Shown: positions 42,541 to 53,764 of the stretch, piece by piece | Numbering within the stretch: the stretch's first letter is position 1 | Layout: each line of letters begins with the position of its first letter | Assembly: GCA_014155875.1 (NCBI GenBank) | Contig: JACEFZ010012665.1 | Coordinates: forward strand, 120,001 to 184,000 | Direction: 5' to 3' | Source: Cepaea nemoralis | Lineage: Eukaryota > Mollusca > Gastropoda > Stylommatophora > Helicidae | Length of the DNA: 64,000 nucleotides | Made by a program: the position numbers and the translations under genes | The notes under the pieces: model-generated | The model's database searches: none | Seen by the model: only the letters and a program-made list of their open reading frames with translations | Told to the model about the DNA's origin: nothing

Positions 42541-42840
42541 CAAAAGTGGAAGATGATATTGATAATGATGATAACTTAACTATATATATAAGTTATGATA
42601 TTCGGTATAAACATCCAGTCATATTGCAGACAGAATTCCATTATATATACATTATAAATTAATATAACATATTTAAAAACGATAACTGAACAATTATACG
42701 TATAACACAAAGAATGCACATCTATATATATTACTTACACTATATATCACAATTATAATTCAAGAGGGTAGATCAGGATACATAAATAAATTTGACATCA
42801 ATAATCGCAGTTACTTATACTACTTATAGTTACCACTGAT
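42541..42840. other. AT-rich, nothing recognised
   Basis: TATATA-rich sequence without supported features. Confidence 0.4.
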
Positions 42841-42844
42841 ATGT

Positions 42845-42975
42845 CAGATTGATTGATTTAAGAACCGACATCACAGCATTCGGGGCATTCCCATAAGCGC
42901 TCCGTCCCCATCCTCAGAAGCCAGCGAAGAGTTCCAACCCCAATAGTACCAGTAGCAATCAGATTATATGTGCGT
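42845..42975 (-). mobile_element. Repeat I, AATC-tailed (minus)
   Basis: GATTGATTGATTTAAGAACC, GACATCACAGCATTCGGGGC, CAGCGAAGAGTTCCAACCCC. A plus copy with a clear target duplication is at 62897-63039 and a diverged one at 53915-54020. Confidence 0.85.
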
Positions 42976-43204
42976 CTCACCTTTATTCTAAGCGTCGAGC
43001 ATCGACCAGATCCCCACGCTGTCGCATTCTTGCCAGACCATGGTGATCCATTTGCTCAGAAACAAGAAAGAACTGAAAACGCATGTAATATTTTCACCTC
43101 CACGAACGAATACTATTTATATTTCTGCATGTTTCTATCACCATAGCGCCAATACTTTTGCGAGAACCAAGTGATGACTGTGAATCTACAACAATGGCCA
43201 GACT

Positions 43205-43402
43205 GCGAGAGCAGCAAATTAAAAGAGGTATGGCCAAACAAGAACACTATGCAGGAAGCCAAAGAAGATTGATAAACCAACACAGAACTGGTGTCGTTAG
43301 CCGCTACACGCTGCGGGATTTGCTGAAGAGGGGATCCGAGCAATTATGGACTGAATGGTTCGTATGTGCAATGAGAATGATCTGTCGACTAACTAACTAA
43401 TC
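43205..43402 (+). repeat. Repeat G copy 2
   Basis: AATTAAAAGAGGTATGGCCA, AAACCAACACAGAACTGGTG, TTATGGACTGAATGGTTCGT and the tail GACTAACTAACTAA. An open frame across it (MARLREQQIKRGMAKQEHYA) has no family I recognise. Confidence 0.8.
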
Positions 43403-43403
43403 A

Positions 43404-44035
43404 CCATAGCGACCGATGATTTGGGGAGTCCATAAGCGTAGGGAGAAGGTGCAGTTTTCCATCTGGAGCCAATGTGTTGCCTCGACTGCGTTAAGTTTAT
43501 GTTCGTTTATTATTCTCTTCATATAATTTATTTATTTTTACTTGTTGTCGTGTATACTGTTTACGAAAAACACATCACTTTATTTTTTTCCGCCATTACA
43601 AACAGCTTAATAATGGATTTTCGAAAGAAAATGCAATGTTAATTAATTTTAAATGTAATATACACATAAAGAAAAACCAACGAGAGAAATAAATATTAAT
43701 ATTAGAAGCAACAAGCAATGCGGAAAAACAATAAAATGGCAGAGCAAATACCGTAAATCTGAATCTAACAGACGTAAAGTTTATAGATATCTCCAAGACA
43801 CACAAACTAAACAGTCGTAGTCATTAATTTTTTTTGTTTTGAAACATTGTGGAATCATGACACACATACACGCACACACACGCACGCACGCACGCACGCA
43901 CGCACACAAACAGTCAGTACCTTATTGAATAAAATAATTAGCCCCAGAAATGTAAAAAAGAAGATAGAAGTATCGTTCGTCATTTGTTTCTCTGTGAATA
44001 CACACATTTAAGTACGATAATTTGATTTTGTGTAT
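43404..44035. other. Intergenic, nothing recognised
   Basis: Includes an (ACGC)n tract at 43868-43905. No gene is supported. Confidence 0.4.
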
Positions 44036-44039
44036 GTCG

Positions 44040-44635
44040 TATTTATATCTGTAATGTCTTGTGTTCTAAGAATATGTGGGGTAAAGAAAAGAACAAATGC
44101 ATCCATACTTGAGGAGTGGCTGGCCGAGTGGCTAGAACACGGGACTCTCATTCGGCAGACCCTGGTTTGATCCCTCGGTAAGGTGTGGGATTTTTTTTCT
44201 GTCGGGGGCATATAGAAAATAGTAACCTGCACAGTTCGCGGCGACTGCACTAGCCAGACGGCCTTAATTCCTCAGGCTCAAAGACCCCTCTGCCATACAC
44301 CGCAAGGTACTATATTGGCAGTAAATGACAGTTAATGACAGCATCCATACTTCAAGAGCTGAATATTGAAAGGGGTTGGCTATTATTAAAGATGATAAAA
44401 CAAAGAACATTGATATATTTTGGTCACTTGAAACGTCATGAAAGTTTGGAGAGAAAGATAATTGAGGAGTATATGTCTAGGAAGAGGAAGGCCAAAGAGA
44501 AGGTGGGTGCAGGATGTGGCAGATGATCTCCAGATGAGTGTATCGGACGTGGGACATCTTGCTTGTGATCAAGAAATTTTCCGGAAGGTTGTTATGGGAG
44601 CGAGGTTCTGCAAAGGACGGGCTACTGTATGAATG
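44040..44635 (+). pseudogene. LINE C-terminal fragment interrupted by SINE-C
   Basis: Left part: VLRICGVKKRTNASIL. Right part (44341 on): ASILQELNIERGWLLLKMIK, LIYFGHLKRHESLERKIIEE, MSRKRKAKEKV, then shifted DDLQMSVSDVGHLA and ARFCKG. This is a typical non-LTR C-terminus; the SINE sits between with its target duplication. Confidence 0.82.
44111..44340 (+). mobile_element. SINE-C, tRNA-Ser-like head, target duplication
   Basis: 230 bp between GCATCCATACTT repeats (44099-44110 and 44341-44352). The head GAGTGGCTGGCCGAGTGGCT..CTGGTTTGATCCC has clear A and B boxes of a class II (Ser/Leu-like) tRNA. The body includes GCACAGTTCGCGGCGACTGC. A second copy is at 49254-49478. It is not a functional tRNA gene because no acceptor-stem closure or proper arms follow. 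Confidence 0.92.
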
Positions 44636-45235
44636 AATGAATGTCTTGTGTGATAATGGAAAATGTAGTGTCTTTTATTGTTTTAGATATCGGATTTTCG
44701 TTATTGTTGTTGTTCAGTCATGCCTGTCTTTCGGTTAGTTCTGAACTATCCGAGACGGAATAAGAAATGATGTTATCAGACAGACAGTGGAATCAACACA
44801 GTGAGCCACATATATTGAAAGACAGAGGAAATAATTAGGCCATCTCGTCAGAATGTAACACCACCAACTACCAGCACTGGCGTTGCATCAAAGAAGGTCT
44901 GCTATGAGAGCAAGAGGACACCCGAGAAGAAAATGATGACACCAAAGACATTGTACATGTCCACAAATTTAAAAAAAAATAAACGAACAAAAACACAATA
45001 ATGTAAACAAAATGTGAATAACTGAGGAAAACTTTAAAGAAATAAAAACAGGAACCCGCAATGGGTGTGTGTGAGGGTATTATGACGTCACATGTTGTAG
45101 GCCTGCGTGCATGGGGGAATAAGTATAGGGTGTTTCTCCGGTACTTAGGAAAACATTCTAGTCAGCGCCACCTGGAGGTAAACTTTCTAGTTAGCGCAAA
45201 TTGAGACGTTCTAGTTAGTGCAACTACTGAGCACT
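44636..45235. other. Intergenic, nothing recognised
   Basis: Low-complexity CTAGTTAGCGCAA-like words near 45150-45225. No gene is supported. Confidence 0.35.
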
Positions 45236-45330
45236 TGCCAGGAAATCAACAATCAGCTGAAAGATGCTGATGACGATGTTGACAGCGATGTCCTGTAAAG
45301 GATATGCAAACATTTATTTTAGTTAGTGCA
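45236..45330 (+). mobile_element. SINE-B tail fragment
   Basis: CAGGAAATCAACAATCAGCT..GCGATGTCCTGTAAAGGATATGCAAAC, the 3' part of SINE-B. Confidence 0.7.
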
Positions 45331-45454
45331 ACTTGGGAGAAAACGTTTTAATCAGCTTTTTTCCGCAACCACACTACACTTTAACATCTGTTTTTATTTT
45401 ACGTAACTACACTATACTTTAACAGATGAATACAATTAGTGGAACTGACGTAAA

Positions 45455-45555
45455 GCTGTGGAAATGTAAACAATATAAAATAACACAGCGAAACGCAACT
45501 TTACGACACATACAGTATTTTTCGTGTGTTATTTTATATTGTTTACATTAACTAA
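45455..45555. repeat. Hairpin, ~24-bp arms
   Basis: TGTAAACAATATAAAATAAC and its complement GTTATTTTATATTGTTTACA about 45 bp apart. A related but degraded sequence is at 48830-48910. Confidence 0.8.
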
Positions 45556-45559
45556 CAAC

Positions 45560-45865
45560 GACTGCCCGAAAGAGGCTAATGAAACTGGAATATTATATAC
45601 AACAATACGAATGAGGCAAACAGCTTTTTTTTTTGGGGGGGGGGGGGGGGTCATGTGATGAGAAGAGGGGCATTGGAGAACATCGTGACAACTGGAAAGA
45701 TCGAGGGGTAGAGAGGCAGACCAAGAAAAATTATGCTGGATGGATTGCGACGGTGGCGTGGAGGAATATCAACAGCGGAGTTGATCCAGAAAATCAAAGA
45801 CCAAGATCTGTGGAGGGGTCACGAACATATGCGCCAGCCGGCATGGCAATTGATGATGATATTTT
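45560..45865 (+). pseudogene. LINE C-terminal fragment (plus)
   Basis: CPKEANETGILYTTIRMRQT, then, after a T9/G14 homopolymer that replaces the FGHLMRR motif, IGEHRDNWKDRGVERQTKKN and NSGVDPENQRPRSVEGSR. It parallels the intact-order copy on the minus strand at 56576-57053. Confidence 0.75.
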
Positions 45866-46029
45866 TAACGGGGCATTAATTAAAGTTGTCGGGGGAAACA
45901 AAAAAAAATTTGGAAAAACGAAAAAGAAAGGCAGACTACCACGTGTAATGCCTCCAATGGAGCGACATAAATTCAAATGGTTTCTGAAAACGAACTTCCC
46001 CGTTACGCGAAATAGAGAGAAGCCCTAAC

Positions 46030-46825
46030 AGAAGTAACCCCATTGGCCGCCGAGCCATGCAAACTCTACGACCAGCAATTTTGAACAGAGCTCGACCGTG
46101 CGTCCCCGGGGGTGCAGCGGGAGCTCAACTATCGGAATGGTGTGGTGGAAACAACCAATCTAGACAGATCAAGCCGTATAAGATCATAGCGATCAATGTC
46201 AGACGTGTCTCCTGACACACGCTCCAAGGATTCTATGTGTTTCAGCTTTTTATGTAGCGCCGTATTCTTAGTGTTGTTTTTCAGTGGTTACTAATATTTT
46301 GAATAATGCGTGAATTTTAAGTAAAACTATTGCATAAAGTATTAACATGTTTGCAAATTTGAGCTATTTACCGTTACTGTTATTATATACATTTATACAA
46401 ACAAATTATTTTAATTTATTAATTCATTACAGCAACTTAATGTGTTTTAATATTAAAATTTTATTTATGAAGGGTTATTTTCCTTTGTAAATTTTCCGGG
46501 GAGATAAATCATATAGTTAATTAACAGAGTTATCTTTCTTATTATTGGTCTATTCCTGGCTTAACATTTACGGATATAGCAATTGAGATATCCTTTAAGG
46601 CCACTAAACCAGCTCACAAATATACGTGTATATATACGTGTATTGTTTGGCGCTCAAAGAAGTTGAAGAAAGAAGTAGAATCTAGACAACGTAACAATTT
46701 AAAGTTAAGTCACCGACCGGGATTCGAATCTGTCACCCGCAAATGACGACAGCGCCAGGCTGAAAGAACAAGTGTAATTCGACGCATGATCGACTAGATA
46801 CCCATAATAAATGTCTTTACTAGCC
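46030..46825. other. AT-rich intergenic, nothing recognised
   Basis: No gene or known repeat. Confidence 0.4.
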
Positions 46826-46833
46826 AGGTCTAT

Positions 46834-47169
46834 GCTTGCTTGTTTGTGTTCGCTGGCTATGAACTCCAGCGTGAAGTCCTGTATGTCGGATGAAGGCATC
46901 CTGTTGTAAAACATCAGTGTGCTGTCATACCGGACTGAGGTTTGCGTGAGTATCCGTTGTCCCATGTCTGGCTTATTGGTGTGCAGACTGGTGGTTCCTC
47001 GCCGTGCAGGCAGACATTCTCAGACTTCGGAGAAATCAACGATCCTACTGACTTTAGCCAGGACCCAAAGGGACCTGTTGCCCAGGACGCTCGGCGAGGA
47101 CGCGTCATTAGGTCTTGACCAGTATAGAACCCAGCCCTGGTGCCTTGAAAACACCTCTGCGTCCCAATC
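46834..47169 (-). mobile_element. SINE-F copy 3
   Basis: 336 bp flanked by AGGTCTAT (46826-46833 and 47170-47177). Full length, with a short CAAG tail. Confidence 0.88.
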
Positions 47170-47224
47170 AGGTCTATCATCCACACGAACCCACAGCTGT
47201 GGAAAATGGACATCATATCTAACC

Positions 47225-47505
47225 ATATCTAGCCGGTCTCCGTGGCCAAAGGCTTGCGAAAGCGGTTCGTGAGCCGCTTACCAGGCGTTCGAAACGCAGC
47301 CGCGACCGATTTGGGCAGCGGACAGTGTCGGGTTGTGTTATAACATGTTGGTATGGGAGCCGGTCGTCCAGAAATCAATGGCAAACTACTCAACATAAAA
47401 TTTGCTTAGTACATCAACAGCAGCTGAACAATGCTGCTGTTGACTGCAACGTCCTACAAGGGATAAAAAAATGTTTGCATATCCTTTACAGGACATCGCT
47501 GTCAA
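47225..47505 (+). mobile_element. SINE-B, best preserved tRNA head
   Basis: GTCTCCGTGGCCAAAGGCTT (A box), CCAGGCGTTCGAAACGC (B box), the core GATTTGGGCAGCGGACAG, and the tail CTACTCAACATAAAATTTGC..GTTGACTGCAACGTCCTAC. Confidence 0.8.
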
Positions 47506-47559
47506 CGTCATCATCTTTCATCTTGTTGATTTCTTTTTGCAACATAAAAAACAATCTAA

Positions 47560-48240
47560 GCATTAAAATAACACCATATGTCTCAGAATTGTATTCCGGA
47601 TCCGGATTCCGGATCCGGTCAGGGATATGCACTACTGACGAGCTCAAATGAGGGCGAAACTCGAGTATAGTGCTTCCATATTGACGTGGATGGGCCTTAG
47701 GTTCATATCGGAATGCGATCGGCGTTGCCAGTAGTGGGTTGTGCTCAATATTTAAGTTTCAAATCCCGAAACAACCACATAATCAGAATTGTATATTAAA
47801 CCAGTGTAGATCAAATAATGCATACATAAACGCATTGGACCGTAATCCCGTCGCCTTAGCGTCGGCAGAGTTATTGTACTACAAACAATTGGACAGTAAT
47901 GCTGTGTCCAGTATATTACCGACCATTTAAAGCAGGTAAATGAATCATTGCGAATCACGTGTAACTCCGTCGCCACAGCGTCGGCATAGTTATTGTACTA
48001 ATTAAAAAAACAAAAAAAAACTATCACGCCTTTTTTATACTATACTCTGTACTTATATATTCTTCTTCTTGTACCCCATTTTCAGCAGGCATTGGCGATT
48101 ACGACTTTCTGCTTATCTCTGTAATACAATGTGATAAAAAATGTAGCGCTGCTTATAGTTTTATTTGTTTATGTGTTGTCCAGTACTATAGCTGGACAGT
48201 TATAGCCAGACTGAGTACAATGTTAGGTCATTAAAAAATC
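47560..48240. other. Intergenic with small duplications
   Basis: ATTCCGGATCCGG occurs twice in tandem near 47590. GTCGCC.(T/A)AGCGTCGGCA.AGTTATTGTACTA is repeated about 130 bp apart (47850 and 47970). No gene. Confidence 0.5.
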
Positions 48241-48244
48241 GCTT

Positions 48245-48475
48245 AAAAGTCGACAGGGTCGACTTCATTGCACCGGGTTTTATACCATATGACCCAGTCT
48301 CTTTCCGCAGCGCGGGAAGCTGAAAGCGTCGCACAAAGCACGAACCCCGTAACTCCAGCGACGACCCCAGGAGTTTCCGAAAAAAAATACACTCGTGAAC
48401 AGAAGGTTACGGCCTGGAATCGAACCAGCAACCTTCGGAGCCCGAGTCAGATGGCTTGACTACTTCGCCACGGAG
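48245..48475 (-). mobile_element. SINE-E with tRNA-like head (minus)
   Basis: On the minus strand: GTGGCGAAGTAGTCAAGCC (A box region), GGTTGCTGGTTCGATTCCAG (B box), then a body shared with 27775-27895. 48480-48700 carries another SINE-like stretch ending GGAGCCGGTCGCTCAGAAAG. Confidence 0.8.
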
Positions 48476-48719
48476 AATCCCTTCAGGTCATATTGCGTCA
48501 TACTACGGCCGGGGTCTGGCCCGAATTTCTCTCCAGTATGTATACAATTGTCGGGCTCCCTGGTCGAGGGATTAGCAGCTTTCTCCGTAACCCCGAATAC
48601 TCTCGTGGTTGACGCGAGATCACGAGAATTGGAAGCGGTTCGAGTCGCGCCAGTGACTTATGAGAGTATGGAGCCGGTCGCTCAGAAAGTCGTGGCGTGC
48701 TGATGAGCGTAATCAGAAT

Positions 48720-49250
48720 CTAGTCTAGGAATCAACATACAGCTGAAAGATGCTGAGTTGACCGCAATATCCTGAAACAGGATGGAAACGCGGGGAAAAA
48801 ATGTATAAAATAAATAGAGATGCGGTAATGTTGTGGAAATGTAATCAATGTAAAATAACACAAAGTAATGCAGATTTACAGAACAGAATTATGAAACAGA
48901 ATTACGAAAAATACAGGACGTTGCAGTAAAAGGTTGGCCGTAGTGGACGAATATTAAAGAGCAACGATGTGTGCACCTATGTATGATGGTGATAATAAAG
49001 AAACTCATTTTCTGTGCTCCTTTATGTGTGTAGTAAGAGAATCCTAAAGTCTGGGTGGACTAATGTGTGTGAGCGCATATACATACATCTGCGCACATCA
49101 ACAAACTTGCATATTTATTTCCTATTGTTATATTCTGCTACAGCTGGTACTTCTCTTACCACTGTAAGACTAGTTCTGTTCTTGTAGACAGCATTCTAAT
49201 GCTGTGAATAAAATTATAAAATTGTATTTTATTCTATGGACGATGTTTTC
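48720..49250. other. Intergenic, nothing firm
   Basis: A SINE-B tail-like phrase (ATCAACATACAGCTGAAAGA) at 48732. Otherwise unassigned. Confidence 0.4.
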
Positions 49251-49253
49251 CTG

Positions 49254-49478
49254 GAGGAGCGGCTGGCCGAGTGGCTAGAATGTCGGATTCTCCTTCAGGA
49301 GACTCGGGTTCGAATCATCGATAAAGTGTGGATTTTTTCTGTCGGGGGCAAAAAGAAACCTCTAACCTGCACAGTTCGCGGCGACTGCACTAGCCAGGCG
49401 GCCTTAATTCCTCAGGCTCATGACCTCTCTGCCTTACACAGCAAGGTACTATATAGGTAGTAAATGACAGTAAACAAA
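49254..49478 (+). mobile_element. SINE-C copy 2
   Basis: GAGCGGCTGGCCGAGTGGCT, then CTCGGGTTCGAATCATCG, then the same body as 44111-44340. No clear target duplication is seen. Confidence 0.88.
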
Positions 49479-49499
49479 TGCCAGATGTCCTGTGTTTGG

Positions 49500-50065
49500 A
49501 ACATAAGATGGCTTGGGGTTGGAACATTAGAGGTAAAGATTAGATGACACACTAGACAACATAAGAAATGAAACTGAACACGAATTGTCTACATCTACCA
49601 CCTCCAAATAACCACAGGACCTCGCCGATGAAAACATGCATCTCAGCGCACGTCAACTAGACACTAGACAAGACACCCATAAAACGGTGTCTTTATTGGG
49701 AAAAGAAGGTGTCATTTATTGATGGATAAAAACAATCAAATACAGAGGTTCTAGAAAAACTGGGAAGAAAATGAGAGTTGAAGAAAGAAATAAAAAAGAG
49801 GCAAGTGAAATATTTCGGCCACGTTAAAAGACATAATTAACACTTATATAAAAACCATACTGGAGAGTAAGGTTGAAGGAAAGAGAGCAAGATGTCGACA
49901 GCGATAAAAGTGGGAAGATAACATAAAGAGATGTACGAACAGCAGTCTTCAATTAAGGTGAGAGACAGGCAGTATTGGAGATCCATTGGTGTTGGAGATC
50001 CACTGCAGTCAACCTTCATTATGGAGACGACACCTGATTGATTGATTGATTAGGAGAGGTGTCTA
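49500..50065 (-). repeat. Decayed LINE and repeat H (minus)
   Basis: 49935-50060 is repeat H (GGTGTTGGAGATCCACTGCA, GTCAACCTTCATTATGGAGA, CGACACCTGATTGATTGATT), with its inner word duplicated once. To the left there is unassigned sequence with LINE-like words only. Confidence 0.6.
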
Positions 50066-50129
50066 CAACAATAGCAGACACTAATTGTAGGGCGAATGTA
50101 TGACTCAAGTTGAAAGTAGAGGTAGTTAG

Positions 50130-50700
50130 CAAGTGAGGGGGCATTTTGTGTGTTTTGTGAACTGCATGCTTAGAAAATGGCAGCGATCGGTTGCTGAACT
50201 AGCAAGTTTCGCATAATGCAGTAAGTTGTGAGAAGCTGCTGTATTTCTAGTGGCTGCCGCTTCTATCGACGATGAACTGTAATTTTCGTGCCGGACTGTT
50301 ATGTTGGCATTCTGGCAGCGGCAGTGGCGTGCAGAGGTTCTTTGATGCCCGGGGTCAACCCCTTGATTGGATGCCCCTAAATTGTTCTTTACCTCATTCA
50401 TTCCTCCTCCCCTCCGACTGCACTGTGCTGCCCACTCTCCCTAACTGGATGCCCCCCCCTCCCGGCTGGATGCCAGGGGCCGTCGCACCCCCCCCCCCGC
50501 ACCCCCTCTGCACGCCACTGGGCAGCTGCTTTATGCATGCGCTTGTCTGTTCGTGCTGTTGGGTTATCGGTATTTATATCGGGCTGCGAGGAGCATTTTG
50601 TGTGATATTCACTGGCACAGGAACGGAGTATTATGGGTGTGACCCTTTGCCGTGAAGTTGGAACCTCTACTACATAACTAACACTAACTGACTTAACAGT
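50130..50700 (+). mobile_element. Repeat J copy carrying a hAT-type MITE
   Basis: GTGAACTGCATGCTTAGAAA..GCCGCTTCTATCGACGATGA..CACTGGCACAGGAACG..CCGTGAAGTTGGAACC, with the MITE at 50322-50520 splitting it. Compare the uninterrupted copy at 56017-56557. Confidence 0.85.
50322..50520. mobile_element. hAT-type MITE
   Basis: 199 bp with ends CAGTGGCGTGCAGAGG and CCTCTGCACGCCACTG, a perfect 16-bp inverted repeat. 8-bp flanks GGCAGCGG and GGCAGCTG fit hAT target duplications. The interior is C-rich and low-complexity. Confidence 0.88.
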
Positions 50701-50704
50701 TGCC

Positions 50705-50905
50705 TAACGGTGCTGCCCGGGCAAAATTTCGAGTTAAAAATCTACCCAAAGTATTTCAGGATCCTCGCCGGTGCTACGGAGTTCGTGCACTGAGTTGAGT
50801 TTCTCCAGACTCAGGTTTGAGTTAGGAGGAGAACGGAGCACTTATGGGTTACACCCGTGTGCCGTGATGTTGATCCGTCGACTAAACTAAACAGTTAGTA
50901 AGTAC
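50705..50905 (+). mobile_element. SINE-D body (5'-truncated)
   Basis: AACGGTGCTGCCCGGGCAAA to CGACTAAACTAAAC, matching 40745-40935. Confidence 0.88.
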
Positions 50906-50909
50906 AGTT

Positions 50910-52080
50910 ATTCCTTCACGGAGACACTGTGGTTATTTGCAAAGGGCAGGCTTGAATGCCAGTGTGCTCACTACAACTTCCAATGCTTACACTGTCTGTC
51001 TTGTCCTCTACCCGCCAATTCTATGCGTGCACATCAGTACCCCATGCATACATTTCTCAATCTGAGATAAGCTGTCCTTAGCGGCCCGTGACGTCACAGA
51101 CCCGTGTTGACATAATACTCCGCCATGTTGAATACAACCGGAAAGACAACAAGATCAGATATTTTCTGTCCGTGTTGCAGATTGTCTGCTTGTTATTTCA
51201 CAACTTTCTGACCCCCAGATTTCATTATTTTTAAGGAGCTGTACCTGTCAGATCAAGCTAACATACTATTGGTACTTTCAGGCAAGCATTATTCTTATTA
51301 TTATGTACTTAGGGAGGAAAACCATAATTGCAAATGCAAATTAATAAATAATGGAGTCGTGTTTCTCACTAGTTTATTTTTTATTTATTAAAATTAAACT
51401 AACAACAGTACTAACAATTAAAATGCGATATAAAGAGGGCAGTTTCAGTTATGAAAAGATAAAGCAAGGAGCAAGCGTTCATATGTTTGTCCCCGGATGT
51501 CTTCTCTCTCTATATAAATGCTAAGTAATAATGATGAGAGAGACCAAAGAGAGGCCAGGAATACGACGAGTGGGAGGTAAACAATCAATATGCGCTATGT
51601 AGAAACTGCTGTGATACACTGCAGAGTACAGTTGAGTTATTTCAGTTTAATTAGGAGCCCAACCCACAACCGAGTAGCCAGAGGAAGAGCCGGCTTCCTA
51701 GCATTGAGCAGCGTCCTGGAATTCTGAATTCTAAAGCACCCTGTGCACGCTGCTCTTCCCAAAGGAGGCGTGGCTTGGGAGTAAGCACAGTATGCAGTTA
51801 TGGGACAATGAAGACAACGCAAATCACAAAGACAACATAACGTCTTGAAACATGGTTAAGACGCATGGCAGGAGAAAGACACCAGGAGTCATGACCTGTG
51901 TGGGCCTACCCCCAGAGAGTGGCAGGAAGATAACAGGCCAAAACATTCCTGGAAGGCGGGTGCTTCTGATGTTGAGAAGCCTCCTGTCGTGCTTGCTCCA
52001 TGGCAGACATTTTATGACTACTATAATCAGGGAACATCAGTAATGATGGATAGAAATGCGAAAGATCTTTAACTCTTGGA
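50910..52080. other. Intergenic, nothing recognised
   Basis: No gene, exon or known family could be supported over this 1.2 kb. Confidence 0.4.
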
Positions 52081-52084
52081 CATT

Positions 52085-52650
52085 GTAGTTAGTTATTTAG
52101 TTAATAAGTCACGGTTCCAACTTCATGGCAAAGGGTCGTCCCATTATACTCTATTCCTGTGCCAGTGAATATCACACAAAGTGCTCCTAACTGCCCCAAG
52201 TAAAAAGTGGAACAGGCAGGAGTCTCGACAAACCAACAGCCCGCACAGGTATACTATGCATAATGCTGCTGCCAGAATGCCAGCACAGAAGTCCACCATG
52301 AAAAATACAGTTCATCGTCGATGGAAGCGGCAGTCACCAGAAAACCAGCAGCCACACATTTATGCATAAGGCAACCCAGTTAGTTCAGCAACCAGCTGGC
52401 TGCCATATTTCTGAACATGCAGTTCATGCTACTAACAACCGTGGACAGATGTAAAAGCACTCCACTTGAAATTCACAGCTCACAGTGTTGCTCCACATAC
52501 TCAGCTCAGTAGCTGGGTGATGTAACCATACACTACCAGTCCAACATGAGGAAAATGTGAGCAAACCATAGTCACAAGTATAAACACTCCACAGACCTTA
52601 ACAGCTCAACCGCCTATCCTCCATGTTGGGGACCAGAAGTCTCTTGACAT
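52085..52650 (-). mobile_element. Repeat J copy (minus)
   Basis: A near full-length reverse of 56017-56557: CACGGTTCCAACTTCATGGC..TCCTGTGCCAG..GAAATTCACAGCTCACAGTG..CAACCGCCTATCCTCCATGT. Confidence 0.85.
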
Positions 52651-52659
52651 TGGAGTAAT

Positions 52660-52755
52660 AGAGACTAACCCACATGCAAAATTCAGTCCATCACTACTAT
52701 AAATAATGTGTATGGACTACGCTTTAATTCAAAGCGAGCGAGTGCAAAAAAAAAA
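52660..52755 (+). mobile_element. SINE-A 3' end fragment
   Basis: CCACATGCAAAATTCAGTCC, TGTATGGACTACGCTTTAAT, GCGAGCGAGTGCAAAAAAAA, the tail of SINE-A. Confidence 0.8.
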
Positions 52756-52759
52756 TACT

Positions 52760-53095
52760 TGGAGGTAACTATAACATTGAAAGATGGGTGACAGGGATTA
52801 AGAGTAGAATAGGTCAAACAAAAACTGCATTTCAGAAAATATCTTATGCAGTACGTCACTATCATTGAATGTAAGAAACCGGGAAGGTTAACCCGGTCAA
52901 CAAATGCCTGCAGAAGTCGGATGTGTCGGCCTAACGGCGCAAGAACGCAGCTCTGCTGTAAACAGGCACAACGCAATCACATCCGGAAAAAAAACTCCGG
53001 ATGAACGCAGAAGAAGAAGAAGAAGAATGTAAGAAAGACAGTTGTGAAATGTTATATGGAACCGGCTTTGCCGTATGGCTGTGAATCATGGAGCC
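52760..53095 (+). pseudogene. LINE RT C-terminal fragment with nested insertion
   Basis: SRIGQTKTAFQKISYAV precedes, and VRKTVVKCYMEPALPYGCES follows, the 146-bp insertion. It is the same region as FQKMKNILCSKSLPLNVRKR on the minus strand near 57000. Confidence 0.8.
52879..53024 (+). mobile_element. Short element identical to the RNase H LINE's 3' end
   Basis: 146 bp flanked by GAATGTAAGAAA (52867-52878 and 53025-53036). It matches 10533-10678 (GGGAAGGTTAACCCGGTCAA..CTAACGGCGCAAGAACGCAG..AAAACTCCGGATGAACG) and ends in GAAGAAGAAGAA. Either a severely 5'-truncated LINE or a SINE borrowing the LINE tail. Confidence 0.92.
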
Positions 53096-53099
53096 AATC

Positions 53100-53345
53100 A
53101 ATCAATCAGTCAATCAATCAGTCAGTCGGTCAGTCAGTCAGTCAGTCAATCAATCAATCAGGTGCTGTTTCCACAATGAAGGTTAGCTGCCATGGATCTC
53201 CAACACTGTCTGTCTCTCGCCCTGACTGTACATTGTCAGATTGCTGTTTGTCCATTGTCAGATTGCTGTTTGTCCATTGTGAGATTGCTGTTTGTCCATC
53301 TCTTGATGTTATCTTTCTACTTGTATTGTTGTCTACCTCTTGCTT
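53100..53345 (+). mobile_element. (AATC/AGTC)n and repeat H (plus)
   Basis: A CAATCAATCAGTCAGTC tract and then GGTGCTGTTTCCACAATGAA, CCATGGATCTCCAACACTGT. An internal 28-bp word (ATTGCTGTTTGTCCATTGT-like) is repeated three times. Confidence 0.8.
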
Positions 53346-53468
53346 ACTGAGTCATGAAATGCGATTCGACGGCTACTCCACTTTGCCCAAGAGTGTCCCT
53401 AGACTAACGGAGGAAAGGAGGCGTCTTACATCTCCTTTGATAAGGGATACCCCTACCCCGCTAACCAA

Positions 53469-53469
<1 letters not shown>

Positions 53470-53551
<82 letters not shown>
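53470..53551. repeat. (AT)n microsatellite
   Basis: About 41 AT units. It lies about 80 bp before the first candidate MTMR exon. Confidence 0.97.
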
Positions 53552-53554
<3 letters not shown>

Positions 53555-53632
53555 ACCCTTTTCTCATTCATTACTCCGTAGACTTTGCCTGTGTTTTCTT
53601 ATTTAAATTACTGTTGCTGTATTTTCTGTCAG

Positions 53633-53704
53633 TCACTCTGGATGATGGAGGTTGCTGCACTGCTGGAGGTCCCCCCTTGCCTGCGCTCAGATCCCAGGGA
53701 CGAG
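53633..53704 (+). CDS. MTMR3/MTMR4: Candidate myotubularin exon upstream of the PH-GRAM exon
   Basis: A 24-codon phase-0 exon between TGTATTTTCTGTCAG and CGAG|GTAGGA. It reads SLWMMEVAALLEVPPCLRSD and then PRDE, leading directly into YPQFTSLIGE of the next exon. In MTMR3/4 the equivalent position has a hydrophobic, basic and then acidic linker before the first GRAM strand, so the fit is plausible. No strongly conserved residue confirms it; an alternative frame (LDDGGCC..) is open too but breaks phase with the next exon. No initiator exon is identified upstream. Confidence 0.45.
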
Positions 53705-53764
53705 GTAGGACTTACATGTTTGCTGTGCTTTGTTTGTCCCATAACAAGAACCCGTTATGGGTCA

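Noticed and set aside
44105..44180. tRNA-Ser gene
   Set aside because: A and B boxes are good, but it is the head of a 230-bp SINE with a target duplication and lacks a closed acceptor stem.
45633..46028. 131-codon basic frame
   Set aside because: First half is a LINE fragment entered through a G14 run; the second half has no recognisable motif.
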